A stretch of DNA of 64,000 nt from Micavibrio sp. UBA2638. GTDB lineage: Bacteria > Pseudomonadota > Alphaproteobacteria > Micavibrionales > Micavibrionaceae. Numbering within the stretch: position 1 is the stretch's first letter; each line of letters starts with the position of its first letter. The translations under genes and the position numbers were made by a program. Below are positions 26,364 through 34,989 of the stretch, in pieces. The stretch covers positions 54,980-118,979 of the forward strand of contig DENS01000003.1 of NCBI GenBank assembly GCA_002359735.1. The letters run 5' to 3'. The notes under the pieces were generated by a model. It was not told the DNA's origin. It worked only from the letters and a program-made list of their open reading frames with translations, and searched no databases.

Positions 26364-27218
26364 ATGAAAAAAATTATACTCTTCGCCGCAATATTTCTAA
26401 TCAGCCATCAAGCAACGGGCGCATTGGCCGCGCAGAGTGCGTGGGGTTCGACAGCAGAAATGCAAGCCCGCATTCTGAGCGCGCATGAAACAATCGGCCC
26501 TGACCAGAGCGCGGTTCAAGCCGTTTTGCAAACACGCCTGGCCCCTGACTGGCACAGCTATTGGCGCAGCCCGGGTGAAGCCGGCTTACCGCCAAAAATT
26601 CTGTGGGAAGAAAAATCAGACAATATCGCGAGCCTGTCATTATCATTCCCGCCGCCAAAACGTTTTAAAGAGCTGGATCTCACCACATTCGGATATGATG
26701 GGGATGTCGCTTACCCGCTGGATATTCAACTGAATAACCCCGGCCAGCCAGTTCACATGGATTTTATACTGGAAACCATGGTTTGCCGTGATATCTGCCT
26801 GCCTGTCAGCATTCCATTAACATTGGATATTGATGCCGGGAATGGCGCAGATTCCAAACACCTGCCCGTAATCAAATATGCCCACGAAAAAATACCAAGC
26901 AGCGCGGAAACTCCGCGTCTAAAAATTGAAAATGTGACAATCACACAAGACAGAGTTGTCGCCAATGTTTTTAACAAGCGCGGCTTTGACCGCACAGATG
27001 TCTTTATCGAAATCGGCGAATTCGCCTTGCCCGCCGCCCCGGATTTTCAAATCAATGAAAACGATAAAACCCACGCCATCGTCGTTATGCCCATCCCGCA
27101 AGATATACAGGATGAATTTAAAAACAACGGCCCAGACATTGCCTATCAAGGCCATACCATCCGCGTGACCGTGACTGATGGACGCTTTGCGGTTGAACAA
27201 GTCATTGACATGGATTAA
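26364..27218 (+). CDS. Stand-alone DsbD N-terminal (thiol-disulfide) domain protein
   Basis: A signal peptide (KKIILFAAIFLISHQATGALA) leads into a periplasmic domain matching the N-terminal part of DsbD: APDWHSYWRSPGEAGLPPKILWE, FPPPKRFKELDLTTFGYDGDVAYPL and a Cys pair in MVCRDICLPVSIPL. In full-length DsbD this domain passes electrons to DsbC-type proteins and is fused to eight membrane helices plus a thioredoxin domain; here the protein ends without them (about 285 residues). It may work with a separate CcdA/ScsB-like membrane protein encoded elsewhere. Start at the ATG at 26364, as the upstream TTG has no ribosome site. Confidence 0.82.
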   Translation: MKKIILFAAIFLISHQATGALAAQSAWGSTAEMQARILSAHETIGPDQSAVQAVLQTRLAPDWHSYWRSPGEAGLPPKILWEEKSDNIASLSLSFPPPKRFKELDLTTFGYDGDVAYPLDIQLNNPGQPVHMDFILETMVCRDICLPVSIPLTLDIDAGNGADSKHLPVIKYAHEKIPSSAETPRLKIENVTITQDRVVANVFNKRGFDRTDVFIEIGEFALPAAPDFQINENDKTHAIVVMPIPQDIQDEFKNNGPDIAYQGHTIRVTVTDGRFAVEQVIDMD

Positions 27219-27227
27219 TCGGCAGCC

Positions 27228-28361
27228 TTACTTGTGCAGAATATGGGCATATAAACCGACAGTTTGCGCAACGATAGATTTTATATCAAAGGCCATCTCG
27301 GCAAGGGTCCGGCTGGCTTTGCCCATCTGTTTGCGAAGATCACGGTCTGTTAACAGGCGCTCCATCGCCTCGGCAGTGGCGCTGACATCTTTAACCGGAA
27401 CCAGATACCCGTTATCACCATTTGGCACCACCTCACGGCAACCGGGATGATCGGTTGTTATGACTGGCCGTCCTGCGGCGCAGGCTTCAATGGTGACACG
27501 CGGAACGCCCTCCCCGTAATATGAAGGATACACAATCACGGCCGCCGTGGATAAAATGGCCGGCATATCCTGAACAGGGCCAACCCATTCAACGACACCA
27601 TCCTCTGTATAGGCCTTCATTTCAGCCTCCGTAATCGCTCGCGGGTTATGGGTGGTAAGCCCGCCCACGATTTGATAGCGCGCTTTAATGCCTTTTGCGT
27701 GCAATTTGCGCGCCGCCGCCACAAATACAGCAACCCCTTTTTCATGAACAAGCCGCGTTGGCATCATGGCGATAGGCTCCGCGTTCTCGGGCTCCGGGGC
27801 CGGTGAAAACTTATCCAGATCAACACCGGAACTAATCACCAGATGCGTTTGCTTATGACGCACATATCCCATATTGACCAATAAATCGCGGTCATCCGGG
27901 TTTTGAAAAATCAAATCGGCATGCCGGTTTTTTAATACCAGCTTTAGGAAGGGCGACAAAGCCCAGCGAATTAATGTTGATCTTGCCCCGCTGGTGCGGA
28001 ATAAGAACCCCAGCCCCGCAATCGTATACAAAACCCGGTACCGCCTTAGCCCGGTACAGGCAAGCCCCACCAGAAAGCTATATTTTAATGTCACGGTATG
28101 AATAAGATCGGGCCGGCATTGTTGAATTGTTTTGCGAATATCCCATAGAGAAACAAATGCGCTTAACAAACCGAATTGATTGGCCGGTTTACGCAAACCA
28201 AGAACCTGAAAGCCATCCAGCCCGTCAATCTGGTCGTCCTCATCAGCGCCAACAATACCAATCGTTACATTGTATCCGGCCTTTTTCGCGGCCAGTGCAA
28301 CCGGCATACGGCTTTTCCAATCCAGATGATCAAATATATATAACAAATGCCCGCGCGTCAT
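27228..28361 (-). CDS. Glycosyltransferase family 4 (GT-B fold)
   Basis: 377 residues, retaining glycosyltransferase of the GT4 type used in making surface polysaccharides. The N-terminal acceptor domain starts GHLLYIFDHLDWKSRMPVA; the C-terminal donor domain has MMPTRLVHEKGVAVFVAAA and the E-x7-E element in YYGEGVPRVTIEACAAGRPVI, followed by TDHPGCREVV. The LVHEKGV and GEGVPR features are common in WbpL-partner and lipid-linked sugar transferases. It lies three bases after the asparagine synthase gene on the same strand, so the two are co-transcribed. Sugar and acceptor cannot be deduced. Confidence 0.92.
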   Translation of the reverse strand: MTRGHLLYIFDHLDWKSRMPVALAAKKAGYNVTIGIVGADEDDQIDGLDGFQVLGLRKPANQFGLLSAFVSLWDIRKTIQQCRPDLIHTVTLKYSFLVGLACTGLRRYRVLYTIAGLGFLFRTSGARSTLIRWALSPFLKLVLKNRHADLIFQNPDDRDLLVNMGYVRHKQTHLVISSGVDLDKFSPAPEPENAEPIAMMPTRLVHEKGVAVFVAAARKLHAKGIKARYQIVGGLTTHNPRAITEAEMKAYTEDGVVEWVGPVQDMPAILSTAAVIVYPSYYGEGVPRVTIEACAAGRPVITTDHPGCREVVPNGDNGYLVPVKDVSATAEAMERLLTDRDLRKQMGKASRTLAEMAFDIKSIVAQTVGLYAHILHK

Positions 28362-28364
28362 GTC

Positions 28365-30311
28365 CTACCCTATCCACTTTTCTTTCCAGCCCTGAAACAT
28401 CAAAATAGTCCAAAGACGCTCGGCATGGTTGCCGCGGCCCACCTTATGATCGGCCCAGATTTTATTCACCATTTTTGCGTTGAATATCCCATCGGCCTGC
28501 ATGGATTTTTCATCCAGCAAGACCTCGGCCCACTCTCTTAGATCGCCGCGCAACCAATCACCGACAGGCATGGCAAAACCCTGCTTCGGGCGTTCAAACA
28601 AATCACGGGGCACGTGCCGCGCCAAAACCTCACGCAACAACCATTTGCCTTGGCCATCACGGATTTTGAACCGTTCCGGCAGGCTCCAGACATGATCGTA
28701 AATACGTTTATCCAAAAGCGGGGCGCGGGCCTCTAAAGACACCGCCATTGATGCACGGTCGACCTTCACCAGAATATCATCAGGCAAATAACAGAGCGCA
28801 TCCCAAAACATCATTTTTTCTGCAAAGCTCAGCTCATCAACACCGCTATTCGGGGCGGTCAAGGGAATAACCGGTTCATTGGCCCCGCCCGCGATTAAAT
28901 CCGAAGGCTGGTTCCATGTGCTTAGTAAGGTCATATAGATATCGCGTTCTGATCCTTTGCTCAGAATATCGGCAATTTTATGAATGCGCGTTCCGGCCTG
29001 TGGCAAGTTTTTAAGCGCCCTGTTCCATTGTTGCGGTGGAACAGAACGAATAAGCCCGGCCAGTATGGACCGCGCAAATTTGGGCATGCCGCGCATTTTC
29101 CGCCACAGCCTTGGCCCCAAAACATGACGGTTATACCCGCCCAGCATTTCATCCCCGCCATCACCCGACAGGGCGACCGTCACATCCGACCTGGCAAACC
29201 GGCAGACCAGATAGGTAGGTATCGCCGATATATCGGCAAAGGGTTCATCATAGATAGTCGATAATTTCGGGATAACCTCCAGCGCATCTGCGCTGCGTAA
29301 AATGAGTTCATGATGATCCGTCCCCAAATGATCAGCCACCTTGCGGGCATAGACCGATTCATCAAACCCGGCTTCTTCAAAGCCAATCGAATAGGTTTGT
29401 ACCGGTTTTATAGATTTACTTTGCATCAATGCCGTTACCGCGGAGCTATCGATACCGCCGGATAAAAACGCCCCCAGCGGGACATCCGATATCATACGGT
29501 CCTCAACACAAGTGCCCAGAATAGTTTCAAACGTGGTAATGGCCTCTTCGTCACTCACCTGTTCATTTTTGCGTAATTGCGCCTGATTCATGGCCTCGGT
29601 ATGGTTCCAATATGCCTCCATCGCGCATGACAGATCATCTCCCGGGCTCAAATGCTCCAGATCAATGCTCAGGCGCTGCCCTGCCGCAAGACTCCATGTA
29701 TTTTGATAAATGCAGCGCGGCGCAGGAACACAGGAATAACGCAGATAAAGCGCGGCCACATCTTTATTCAATTCCCGCTTGAAATCAGGATGCGCCGCTA
29801 AAGATTTCAGTTCTGAGGCAAAAACCAGTGTTTTCCCGGCCCAGCCAATATAAAGCGGTTTTTTGCCCATACGGTCACGCGCCAGATGCAATCTGCGTTC
29901 CCGGCGATCCCAAAGGGCAAAGGCAAACATGCCGTTGAATTTCTGTAAGGCCTGGTTCAGGCCATATGTCTCTATCACGGCCAGCATGACCTCGGTATCA
30001 CTGCGGCCACGGAAACTGACGCCCCGGTTTTCACAATCACGGCGCAGCTGACGAAAATTATAGACCTCGCCATTATACGCAATGATATAACGCCCCGATG
30101 CGCTTTCCATGGGTTGCGCCCCTTCAGGGGTTAAATCAATGATGGACAGGCGCCGGTGACCCATAACACACTGCACGTCCGGGTCTTGCCAGATTTCCCC
30201 CGCATCAGGGCCGCGATGTTCAATTGTTTCCAGCATACGCGCGGCGATGCTGCGGCTCTGCTGAACGCCTGAAATATTACTTTTGCTGATAAACCCTGTA
30301 AAACCGCACAT
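28365..30311 (-). CDS. asnB: Asparagine synthase (glutamine-hydrolysing) / amidotransferase
   Basis: Class-II glutamine amidotransferase joined to an ATP-using synthetase domain. The start is the ATG at 30311, giving Met-Cys-Gly-Phe, because the N-terminal Cys2 must be the glutaminase nucleophile; the frame open to 30590 would bury it. RIEDLNGMFAFALW-type positions are seen as KFNGMFAFALWD, and the PP-loop is SGGIDSSAVTAL. About 648 residues, as in exopolysaccharide-linked members. Pairing with a GT4 enzyme suggests that it amidates a sugar acid or acts in capsule synthesis, as WbpS does in Pseudomonas O-antigen, but making free asparagine is equally possible. Confidence 0.92.
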   Translation of the reverse strand: MCGFTGFISKSNISGVQQSRSIAARMLETIEHRGPDAGEIWQDPDVQCVMGHRRLSIIDLTPEGAQPMESASGRYIIAYNGEVYNFRQLRRDCENRGVSFRGRSDTEVMLAVIETYGLNQALQKFNGMFAFALWDRRERRLHLARDRMGKKPLYIGWAGKTLVFASELKSLAAHPDFKRELNKDVAALYLRYSCVPAPRCIYQNTWSLAAGQRLSIDLEHLSPGDDLSCAMEAYWNHTEAMNQAQLRKNEQVSDEEAITTFETILGTCVEDRMISDVPLGAFLSGGIDSSAVTALMQSKSIKPVQTYSIGFEEAGFDESVYARKVADHLGTDHHELILRSADALEVIPKLSTIYDEPFADISAIPTYLVCRFARSDVTVALSGDGGDEMLGGYNRHVLGPRLWRKMRGMPKFARSILAGLIRSVPPQQWNRALKNLPQAGTRIHKIADILSKGSERDIYMTLLSTWNQPSDLIAGGANEPVIPLTAPNSGVDELSFAEKMMFWDALCYLPDDILVKVDRASMAVSLEARAPLLDKRIYDHVWSLPERFKIRDGQGKWLLREVLARHVPRDLFERPKQGFAMPVGDWLRGDLREWAEVLLDEKSMQADGIFNAKMVNKIWADHKVGRGNHAERLWTILMFQGWKEKWIG

Positions 30312-30390
30312 GAAAAACTTATATAATTTCTGGTAGAATAGTTGTATGAACACAAACAGGCCAATACAATAGCACGAAACGAGATAAAGA

Positions 30391-31008
30391 ATGAACATTG
30401 ATTTATTGTTCACAGAACAAGGCGAAGCCGGTTTAATTGCCAACGAAAATTTCGCCCGCAAAATCGCCGGGGTGGTATTTGATACCGCCAGCGGTATTTT
30501 CACGCTGGAATTTGCCGATATGGATTTCATGGATTTCAATATCCCCGTTGAGCCGGAATATAATAAATATCTGGATTTAAACACCGTCATTCACATCGGT
30601 TCGGTAAAAGACGGCCATATTGGTCAGGCCTATCAGGTTCCGTTAATGTTTAGTGATGACCCCTATCGCAATGAAATCATGAAGCCCGAGCAACCCGCGC
30701 ACCCCTTGGCCGCGTTCCAGTATTTCATGAAACAATGCGTGATTGGCCAGCCGGCCCACCGCGATGATCTGGAAGATGAAGACTCAATGGGCTGTATCCT
30801 TGGCAGCGCCAGCCCATCCAGCCTGGAATTTGCGCCGCATCTTGCACGCCGCCACGGTCTGGAAATTCGTCCGGCGGCCCAGCCATCAATTAACGCGCCC
30901 GGCATGGGATTGGGTGGTGGTTCCAGCGCGGGCGGTAGCGGCGGCGGATCATACAGCGCTGGCGGCTCCGAAAGTTCGCGCTCCGGCCGCGGTGATCATA
31001 AAAAATAA
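30391..31008 (+). CDS. Hypothetical protein with Gly/Ser-rich tail
   Basis: 205 residues. Residues 1-160 look folded (DLLFTEQGEAGLIANENFARKIAGVVFD, a repeated FADMDFMDFN acidic stretch, VIHIGSVKDGHIGQAYQVPLMF). The last 40 residues are low complexity (GLGGGSSAGGSGGGSYSAGG then SESSRSGRGDHKK). No signal peptide or membrane helix. Family not recognised. It is divergent from the asparagine synthase gene across 79 bp and is followed by dps. The tail could be a linker or surface for weak binding. Confidence 0.7.
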   Translation: MNIDLLFTEQGEAGLIANENFARKIAGVVFDTASGIFTLEFADMDFMDFNIPVEPEYNKYLDLNTVIHIGSVKDGHIGQAYQVPLMFSDDPYRNEIMKPEQPAHPLAAFQYFMKQCVIGQPAHRDDLEDEDSMGCILGSASPSSLEFAPHLARRHGLEIRPAAQPSINAPGMGLGGGSSAGGSGGGSYSAGGSESSRSGRGDHKK

Positions 31009-31042
31009 GCGCTCATATTCACGCCGCCCGGCCAACCACTAT

Positions 31043-31070
31043 TTGACTTTTCCGGTTAGTGGCATAATTG
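31043..31070 (+). promoter_or_regulatory. Candidate promoter upstream of dps
   Basis: TTGACT (31043-31048) and TAATTG (31065-31070) are 16 bp apart, about 48 bases before the dps ATG. The -35 is good, the -10 fair. I see no clear OxyR or Fur box. Confidence 0.4.
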
Positions 31071-31118
31071 TAATGGTGGTATTCGAAATTCTTACAACAT
31101 GGATAGGAGAGAGACAAA

Positions 31119-31562
31119 ATGAGTAATAAAGATGTTGCAAACGCACTGAAAGCCGTATTGGCCGATACATTCGTCCTGTATTTCAAAACCCACAGTTTTC
31201 ACTGGAACGTGACCGGACCGCATTTCAAATCACTGCACGAATTATTTGAAGAACAATATAATGAAATCTGGGCAGCCACCGATGAAATAGCCGAGCGTAT
31301 CCGCACATTGGGAGAATTTGCACCGAATAATTATGACGAAATGGCAAAAATCGCAACACTGACCCCGTCAGGCCAGACACCGGATGAACAAAGCATGGTG
31401 CAAATTTTGGCCGATGATAACCGCGCCATTGTTAAAACGTTGTATAATGCACTGAAAACAGCAGAAAATGACAATGACGAAGCCACGGTTGATTTAATGG
31501 TTGAACGCATCAGCACACATGAAAAAGCTGCATGGATGCTGGAAAGTTCGCGCGCGAAATAA
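31119..31562 (+). CDS. dps: Dps-family ferritin-like DNA-protection protein
   Basis: 147 residues, a four-helix ferritin-like subunit that forms a 12-mer. The ferroxidase residues at the subunit interface are in YFKTHSFHWNVTGPHFKSLHELFEEQY (His, Asp/Glu positions). Dps stores iron using peroxide and protects DNA in starvation and oxidative stress. The N-terminus is short (MSNKDVANALKAVLADTF) and lacks the long Lys-rich tail of E. coli Dps, so direct DNA binding may be weak. AGGAGAG lies upstream of the ATG. Confidence 0.93.
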   Translation: MSNKDVANALKAVLADTFVLYFKTHSFHWNVTGPHFKSLHELFEEQYNEIWAATDEIAERIRTLGEFAPNNYDEMAKIATLTPSGQTPDEQSMVQILADDNRAIVKTLYNALKTAENDNDEATVDLMVERISTHEKAAWMLESSRAK

Positions 31563-31573
31563 ATTCCGCCCGT

Positions 31574-32221
31574 TTAAGAATTTTTAAAAATCAAGGCATG
31601 CGTCAGGGGGTAATCCTCTGGCGCATTTTGCCATTGAATGATGGTATCCCCCGCCGGTTTAAAACTTTCGGAAATCAGGATTGAAAAATCACGCACCAAA
31701 GGCGTGTAGGCCGTTTTCCCCTGAATATTATCCACGTGAACAATTATATGCGCGCCCTTTTTCATGACCGGTTTTACGGCCGCAAAAATTTCTGCCATAC
31801 GGTTTAAATACCGGTCATATCCGGCATAAATTTTATTGCCGCAATATAGCGGATTCCATGCATGATTAACCGCCATAAAGGGCGGCGAGGTTACACAAAA
31901 ATCCATTTTCGGAAAGCCCATATCCGCAATATCCCCGGCATCACCGCAGCGCATGTTTTGCCAATTCTCACACTGGCCGGCGGCCCATTCGTGGCGCTCC
32001 GGGTCGGCTTCAATGCCGTAAGGAATGCGCCCCAGTTCCTCCGCCACAAACGCAGTGGTGCCGTGTCCCATAAACGGGTCGAATACCTTGTCTTTTTCCT
32101 TGGTGAAATGTTCAATAAAGAAACGCGGGAAGCTCTCGGGGTATTTGTCTTCATCACTATCATGCGGAGAGACCGCATTTTCACGCGAAAATGGCAATTC
32201 TATAATGGCGGGATATGTCAT
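31574..32221 (-). CDS. Orphan DNA methyltransferase (N4-C / N6-A type)
   Basis: 215 residues. It has the SAM-binding motif DPFMGHGTTAFVAEELGR (motif I, residues 48-56 core, with His where Ser is usual) and the catalytic motif TSPPF (residues 111-115), the TSPPY/F form typical of N4-cytosine and some N6-adenine enzymes. The order (SAM motif first) is as in alpha/gamma type MTases, and the short length leaves little room for a target recognition domain. No restriction endonuclease is near. It begins three bases after mltG, so it is transcribed with fabF-mltG. Function may be epigenetic, or RNA/protein modification cannot be excluded. Confidence 0.82.
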   Translation of the reverse strand: MTYPAIIELPFSRENAVSPHDSDEDKYPESFPRFFIEHFTKEKDKVFDPFMGHGTTAFVAEELGRIPYGIEADPERHEWAAGQCENWQNMRCGDAGDIADMGFPKMDFCVTSPPFMAVNHAWNPLYCGNKIYAGYDRYLNRMAEIFAAVKPVMKKGAHIIVHVDNIQGKTAYTPLVRDFSILISESFKPAGDTIIQWQNAPEDYPLTHALIFKNS

Positions 32222-32224
32222 GCT

Positions 32225-33223
32225 CTACTGCGCCGCACGGATTTTACGCCATTTGGCAACATTGTTATTGTGCTCACGCAGGGTTTTGGCAAAGGCGTGA
32301 CCGCCCGTACCGTCAGCCACCATATAGATATAATCATGGTCTTCCGGCTCTAAAACTGCCTGAATAGAAGCCTTGCCCGGGTTACAAATCGGGCCGGGCG
32401 GCAGGCCGGTATAAATATACGTATTATACGGCGAGTCAAACTCCAGATCTTTTCTTAAGATACGGCGGCCCAGCGGCCCCATGCCACCGGTTTTCGGGCG
32501 TCCATCGACAATGCCGTAAATAACGGTTGGATCCGATTGCAGCCGCATTCCTTTTTCAAGCCGGTTAAGAAACAGCCCGGCCACACGCGGACGTTCTTTC
32601 GGGTCTCCGGCTTCTTTTTCAACAATCGATGCCAAGATCAGCGCATCCTCCGGCGTTTTAATATGTGGATTATCGTTTTTTCGGGCTGCCCAGCTTTGCG
32701 CCAGCGTCTGCTTCATAATACCCTGCATACGCTGCACGATATCGGTGCGGTTTTCACCGCGAATATAATTATAGGTATCGGGATAAACCGTCCCTTCCGG
32801 CGGGGGGGCGTCCAGATCCCCCGTCAGCATATCGATATCGTTCAGAATATTCATGACTTCAAACGAGGTTGTACATTCCGGTATCGTAAACTGATATTGT
32901 ACCGTCTGCCCGTCCTGCATGGCCGCGACAATCTCTTGCATGCTCATGCCCGGCTCAAACCTGTATTCACCGGCTTGCAGATAACGATTGCCGTCTAAAA
33001 ATTTTAATCCGGCACGAAACAAAAACGCATCACTGATCATATTTTGTGCATGCAGATTATGTGCAATGGTTCCCGCGCTCTGACCGCGCTCAACCGTAAA
33101 AACCGTTTGCTGTTGCAAAGGCCCCGGCTTTTTATATTCCTGCATGGCCCAATAACCCGCGCCCACAGCCACAATCACCGCGATTGTCAGGCCATACACA
33201 AAAAAGCTCAAAATCAGGCGCAT
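32225..33223 (-). CDS. mltG: Endolytic peptidoglycan transglycosylase MltG
   Basis: Inner-membrane enzyme that cuts nascent glycan strands, releasing them from the synthase and fixing strand length. One N-terminal helix (about residues 5-27: FFVYGLTIAVIVAVGAGYW) anchors it; a LysM-like region precedes the YceG domain. The catalytic Glu is in ASIVEKEAGDPKER, with SDPTVIYG and YNTYIYTGLPPGPICNPG further on, all family signatures. 332 residues. It follows fabF by six bases, the usual alphaproteobacterial order, and precedes the methyltransferase. Confidence 0.96.
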   Translation of the reverse strand: MRLILSFFVYGLTIAVIVAVGAGYWAMQEYKKPGPLQQQTVFTVERGQSAGTIAHNLHAQNMISDAFLFRAGLKFLDGNRYLQAGEYRFEPGMSMQEIVAAMQDGQTVQYQFTIPECTTSFEVMNILNDIDMLTGDLDAPPPEGTVYPDTYNYIRGENRTDIVQRMQGIMKQTLAQSWAARKNDNPHIKTPEDALILASIVEKEAGDPKERPRVAGLFLNRLEKGMRLQSDPTVIYGIVDGRPKTGGMGPLGRRILRKDLEFDSPYNTYIYTGLPPGPICNPGKASIQAVLEPEDHDYIYMVADGTGGHAFAKTLREHNNNVAKWRKIRAAQ

Positions 33224-33229
33224 AAAATT

Positions 33230-34501
33230 CTAGACCTTGCGGAAGACCAAAGACGCATTTGTACCGCCAAAACCAAAGGAATTGGACAGAGCAATATCAA
33301 CATTTTTATCTTTGGAAACTTTCGGAACCAAATCAATGCCCTGACAATTCTCAGATGGGTTGTCCAGATTTAATGTTGGCGGCAGCGTACCTGTTTCCAT
33401 TGTCTTCAGCGAGTAAATTGCCTCAACCGCGCCAGCCGCGCCCAATAAATGCCCGATCGCGGACTTGGTCGAAGACATCGAAAGTTTATCCAGCGCATTA
33501 CCGAACATGCGTTTAACCGCGCCAAATTCAATACCATCACCCACAGGCGTAGATGTCCCATGCGCATTGATATAATCCACGTCTTCAGGATTAATCTTTG
33601 CGCGCTTTAAGGCCGCCTCCATGGCGCGGTAGCCACCATTGCCATCCTCGGCCGGGCTGGTGATGTGATGCGCGTCACCGGACAAACCGTAACCAATGAC
33701 TTCACCGTAAATCTTGGCTCCGCGTTTTTTCGCGTGTTCATATTCCTCTAAAACGACAATACCGGCACCTTCACCAATAACGAAACCGTCACGGCCCTGA
33801 TCCCACGGACGCGAGGCCTGCTCGGGTGTATCATTATAGCCCGTGGTTAATGCGCGCGCCGCGGCAAATCCAGCCACACCAATACGGCAAACCGCACCTT
33901 CAGCGCCGCCCGCAATCATCACATCAGCGTCATCCAGGGCAATCAGACGGGCCGCATCGCCAATGGCATGCGTTCCGGTGGCACAGGCCGTAACAACCGA
34001 ATGATTTGGCCCGCGATAGCCATAACGGATAGACACATGCCCGGATGTCAGGTTAATCAAGGCCGCAGGCACGAAAAACGGAGAAATCCGGCGCGGGCCG
34101 CGTTCATTCATCAAGGTGGATGTTTTATATATTTCATCCAGCCCCCCAATCCCGGACCCGATTAACACACCGGTACGGTTTTGCTGTTCTTCTGTTTGCG
34201 CCTCATAGCCGGAATCCTCAATCGCTTCAACGGCGGCGGCCATACCATATGTGATAAAGACATCCACTTTACGCTGTTCTTTTGGTGACCAATATAAATC
34301 AGGATTAAACGCACCATCAGACGGATTTTCTGAATCACTGCGCGGAATGATCCCGGCAACCCTGGAAGGAATATCAGACACATCAAAATGTTCGATTTTC
34401 TTGATTCCGCTTTTTCCGGCGGTAATGGAATTCCAGTTATGATCAACCCCCATACCCAGCGGTGAAACCATTCCCAGACCTGTAACAACGACACGGCGCA
34501 T
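33230..34501 (-). CDS. fabF: 3-oxoacyl-ACP synthase II
   Basis: Condenses malonyl-ACP with acyl-ACP in fatty-acid elongation. The Cys-His-His triad is visible: C173 in VVTACATGTHAIG, His in NAHGTSTPVGD and His in KSAIGHLLGAAGAVEA. SNSFGFGGTNASLVF closes the protein. 423 residues. GGAG lies nine bases before the ATG. A terminator-like hairpin separates it from acpP upstream, so it is partly uncoupled from acpP. It heads the fabF-mltG-methyltransferase transcript. Confidence 0.97.
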   Translation of the reverse strand: MRRVVVTGLGMVSPLGMGVDHNWNSITAGKSGIKKIEHFDVSDIPSRVAGIIPRSDSENPSDGAFNPDLYWSPKEQRKVDVFITYGMAAAVEAIEDSGYEAQTEEQQNRTGVLIGSGIGGLDEIYKTSTLMNERGPRRISPFFVPAALINLTSGHVSIRYGYRGPNHSVVTACATGTHAIGDAARLIALDDADVMIAGGAEGAVCRIGVAGFAAARALTTGYNDTPEQASRPWDQGRDGFVIGEGAGIVVLEEYEHAKKRGAKIYGEVIGYGLSGDAHHITSPAEDGNGGYRAMEAALKRAKINPEDVDYINAHGTSTPVGDGIEFGAVKRMFGNALDKLSMSSTKSAIGHLLGAAGAVEAIYSLKTMETGTLPPTLNLDNPSENCQGIDLVPKVSKDKNVDIALSNSFGFGGTNASLVFRKV

Positions 34502-34549
34502 AGACCAATACTCCTTTTTTAACCCGTATTTATACGATCATACTGTCTT

Positions 34550-34584
34550 TATATATATAAAAGCCCGCTTTTACGCGGGCTTAG
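34550..34584 (-). terminator. Rho-independent terminator/attenuator between acpP and fabF
   Basis: Reading the minus strand, GCCCGC and GCGGGC (8-bp stem with flanking A/T pairs, 34561-34582) enclose a loop of about six bases and are followed by TTTTATATAT. It lies 57 bases downstream of acpP and would cut acpP mRNA off from fabF, with some read-through likely. Confidence 0.7.
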
Positions 34585-34639
34585 ATTATACGTTTGATAT
34601 TGCTTGCATGGCAAAGCAAATATTTAAAAAAACCGGCGA

Positions 34640-34879
34640 TTATTCGCCTGAATTTTCCTCGATGAACTTCACAGCATCGCCAACTGTCTGGATTTTTTCA
34701 GCCGCATCATCAGGAATTTCAACGCTGAATTCCTCTTCAAATGCCATGACCAGTTCAACTGTATCAAGACTGTCTGCGCCCAGATCATCGATAAAACTTG
34801 CGCTTTCCACGACTTTGTCTTCTTCTACGCCAAGATGCTCAACTACGATTTTCTTAACGCGATCAGCAATATCACTCAT
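34640..34879 (-). CDS. acpP: Acyl carrier protein
   Basis: 79 acidic residues. The Ser that carries 4'-phosphopantetheine is S37 in DLGADSLDTVELVM, the classic DSL motif. It carries growing acyl chains between FabD, FabF and FabG, all encoded nearby. Strong AAGGAAT ribosome site, as suits a very abundant protein. Followed by a terminator hairpin before fabF. Confidence 0.98.
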   Translation of the reverse strand: MSDIADRVKKIVVEHLGVEEDKVVESASFIDDLGADSLDTVELVMAFEEEFSVEIPDDAAEKIQTVGDAVKFIEENSGE

Positions 34880-34989
34880 TGTTATTCCTTACCTATTTTT
34901 AGTTTCAATTTTAAATTATGAGGTTAATGGATCAGGACTTTACCAGCATAAACCCGCATTGCAACAATTTTTTATTGTAAATAGCATAG

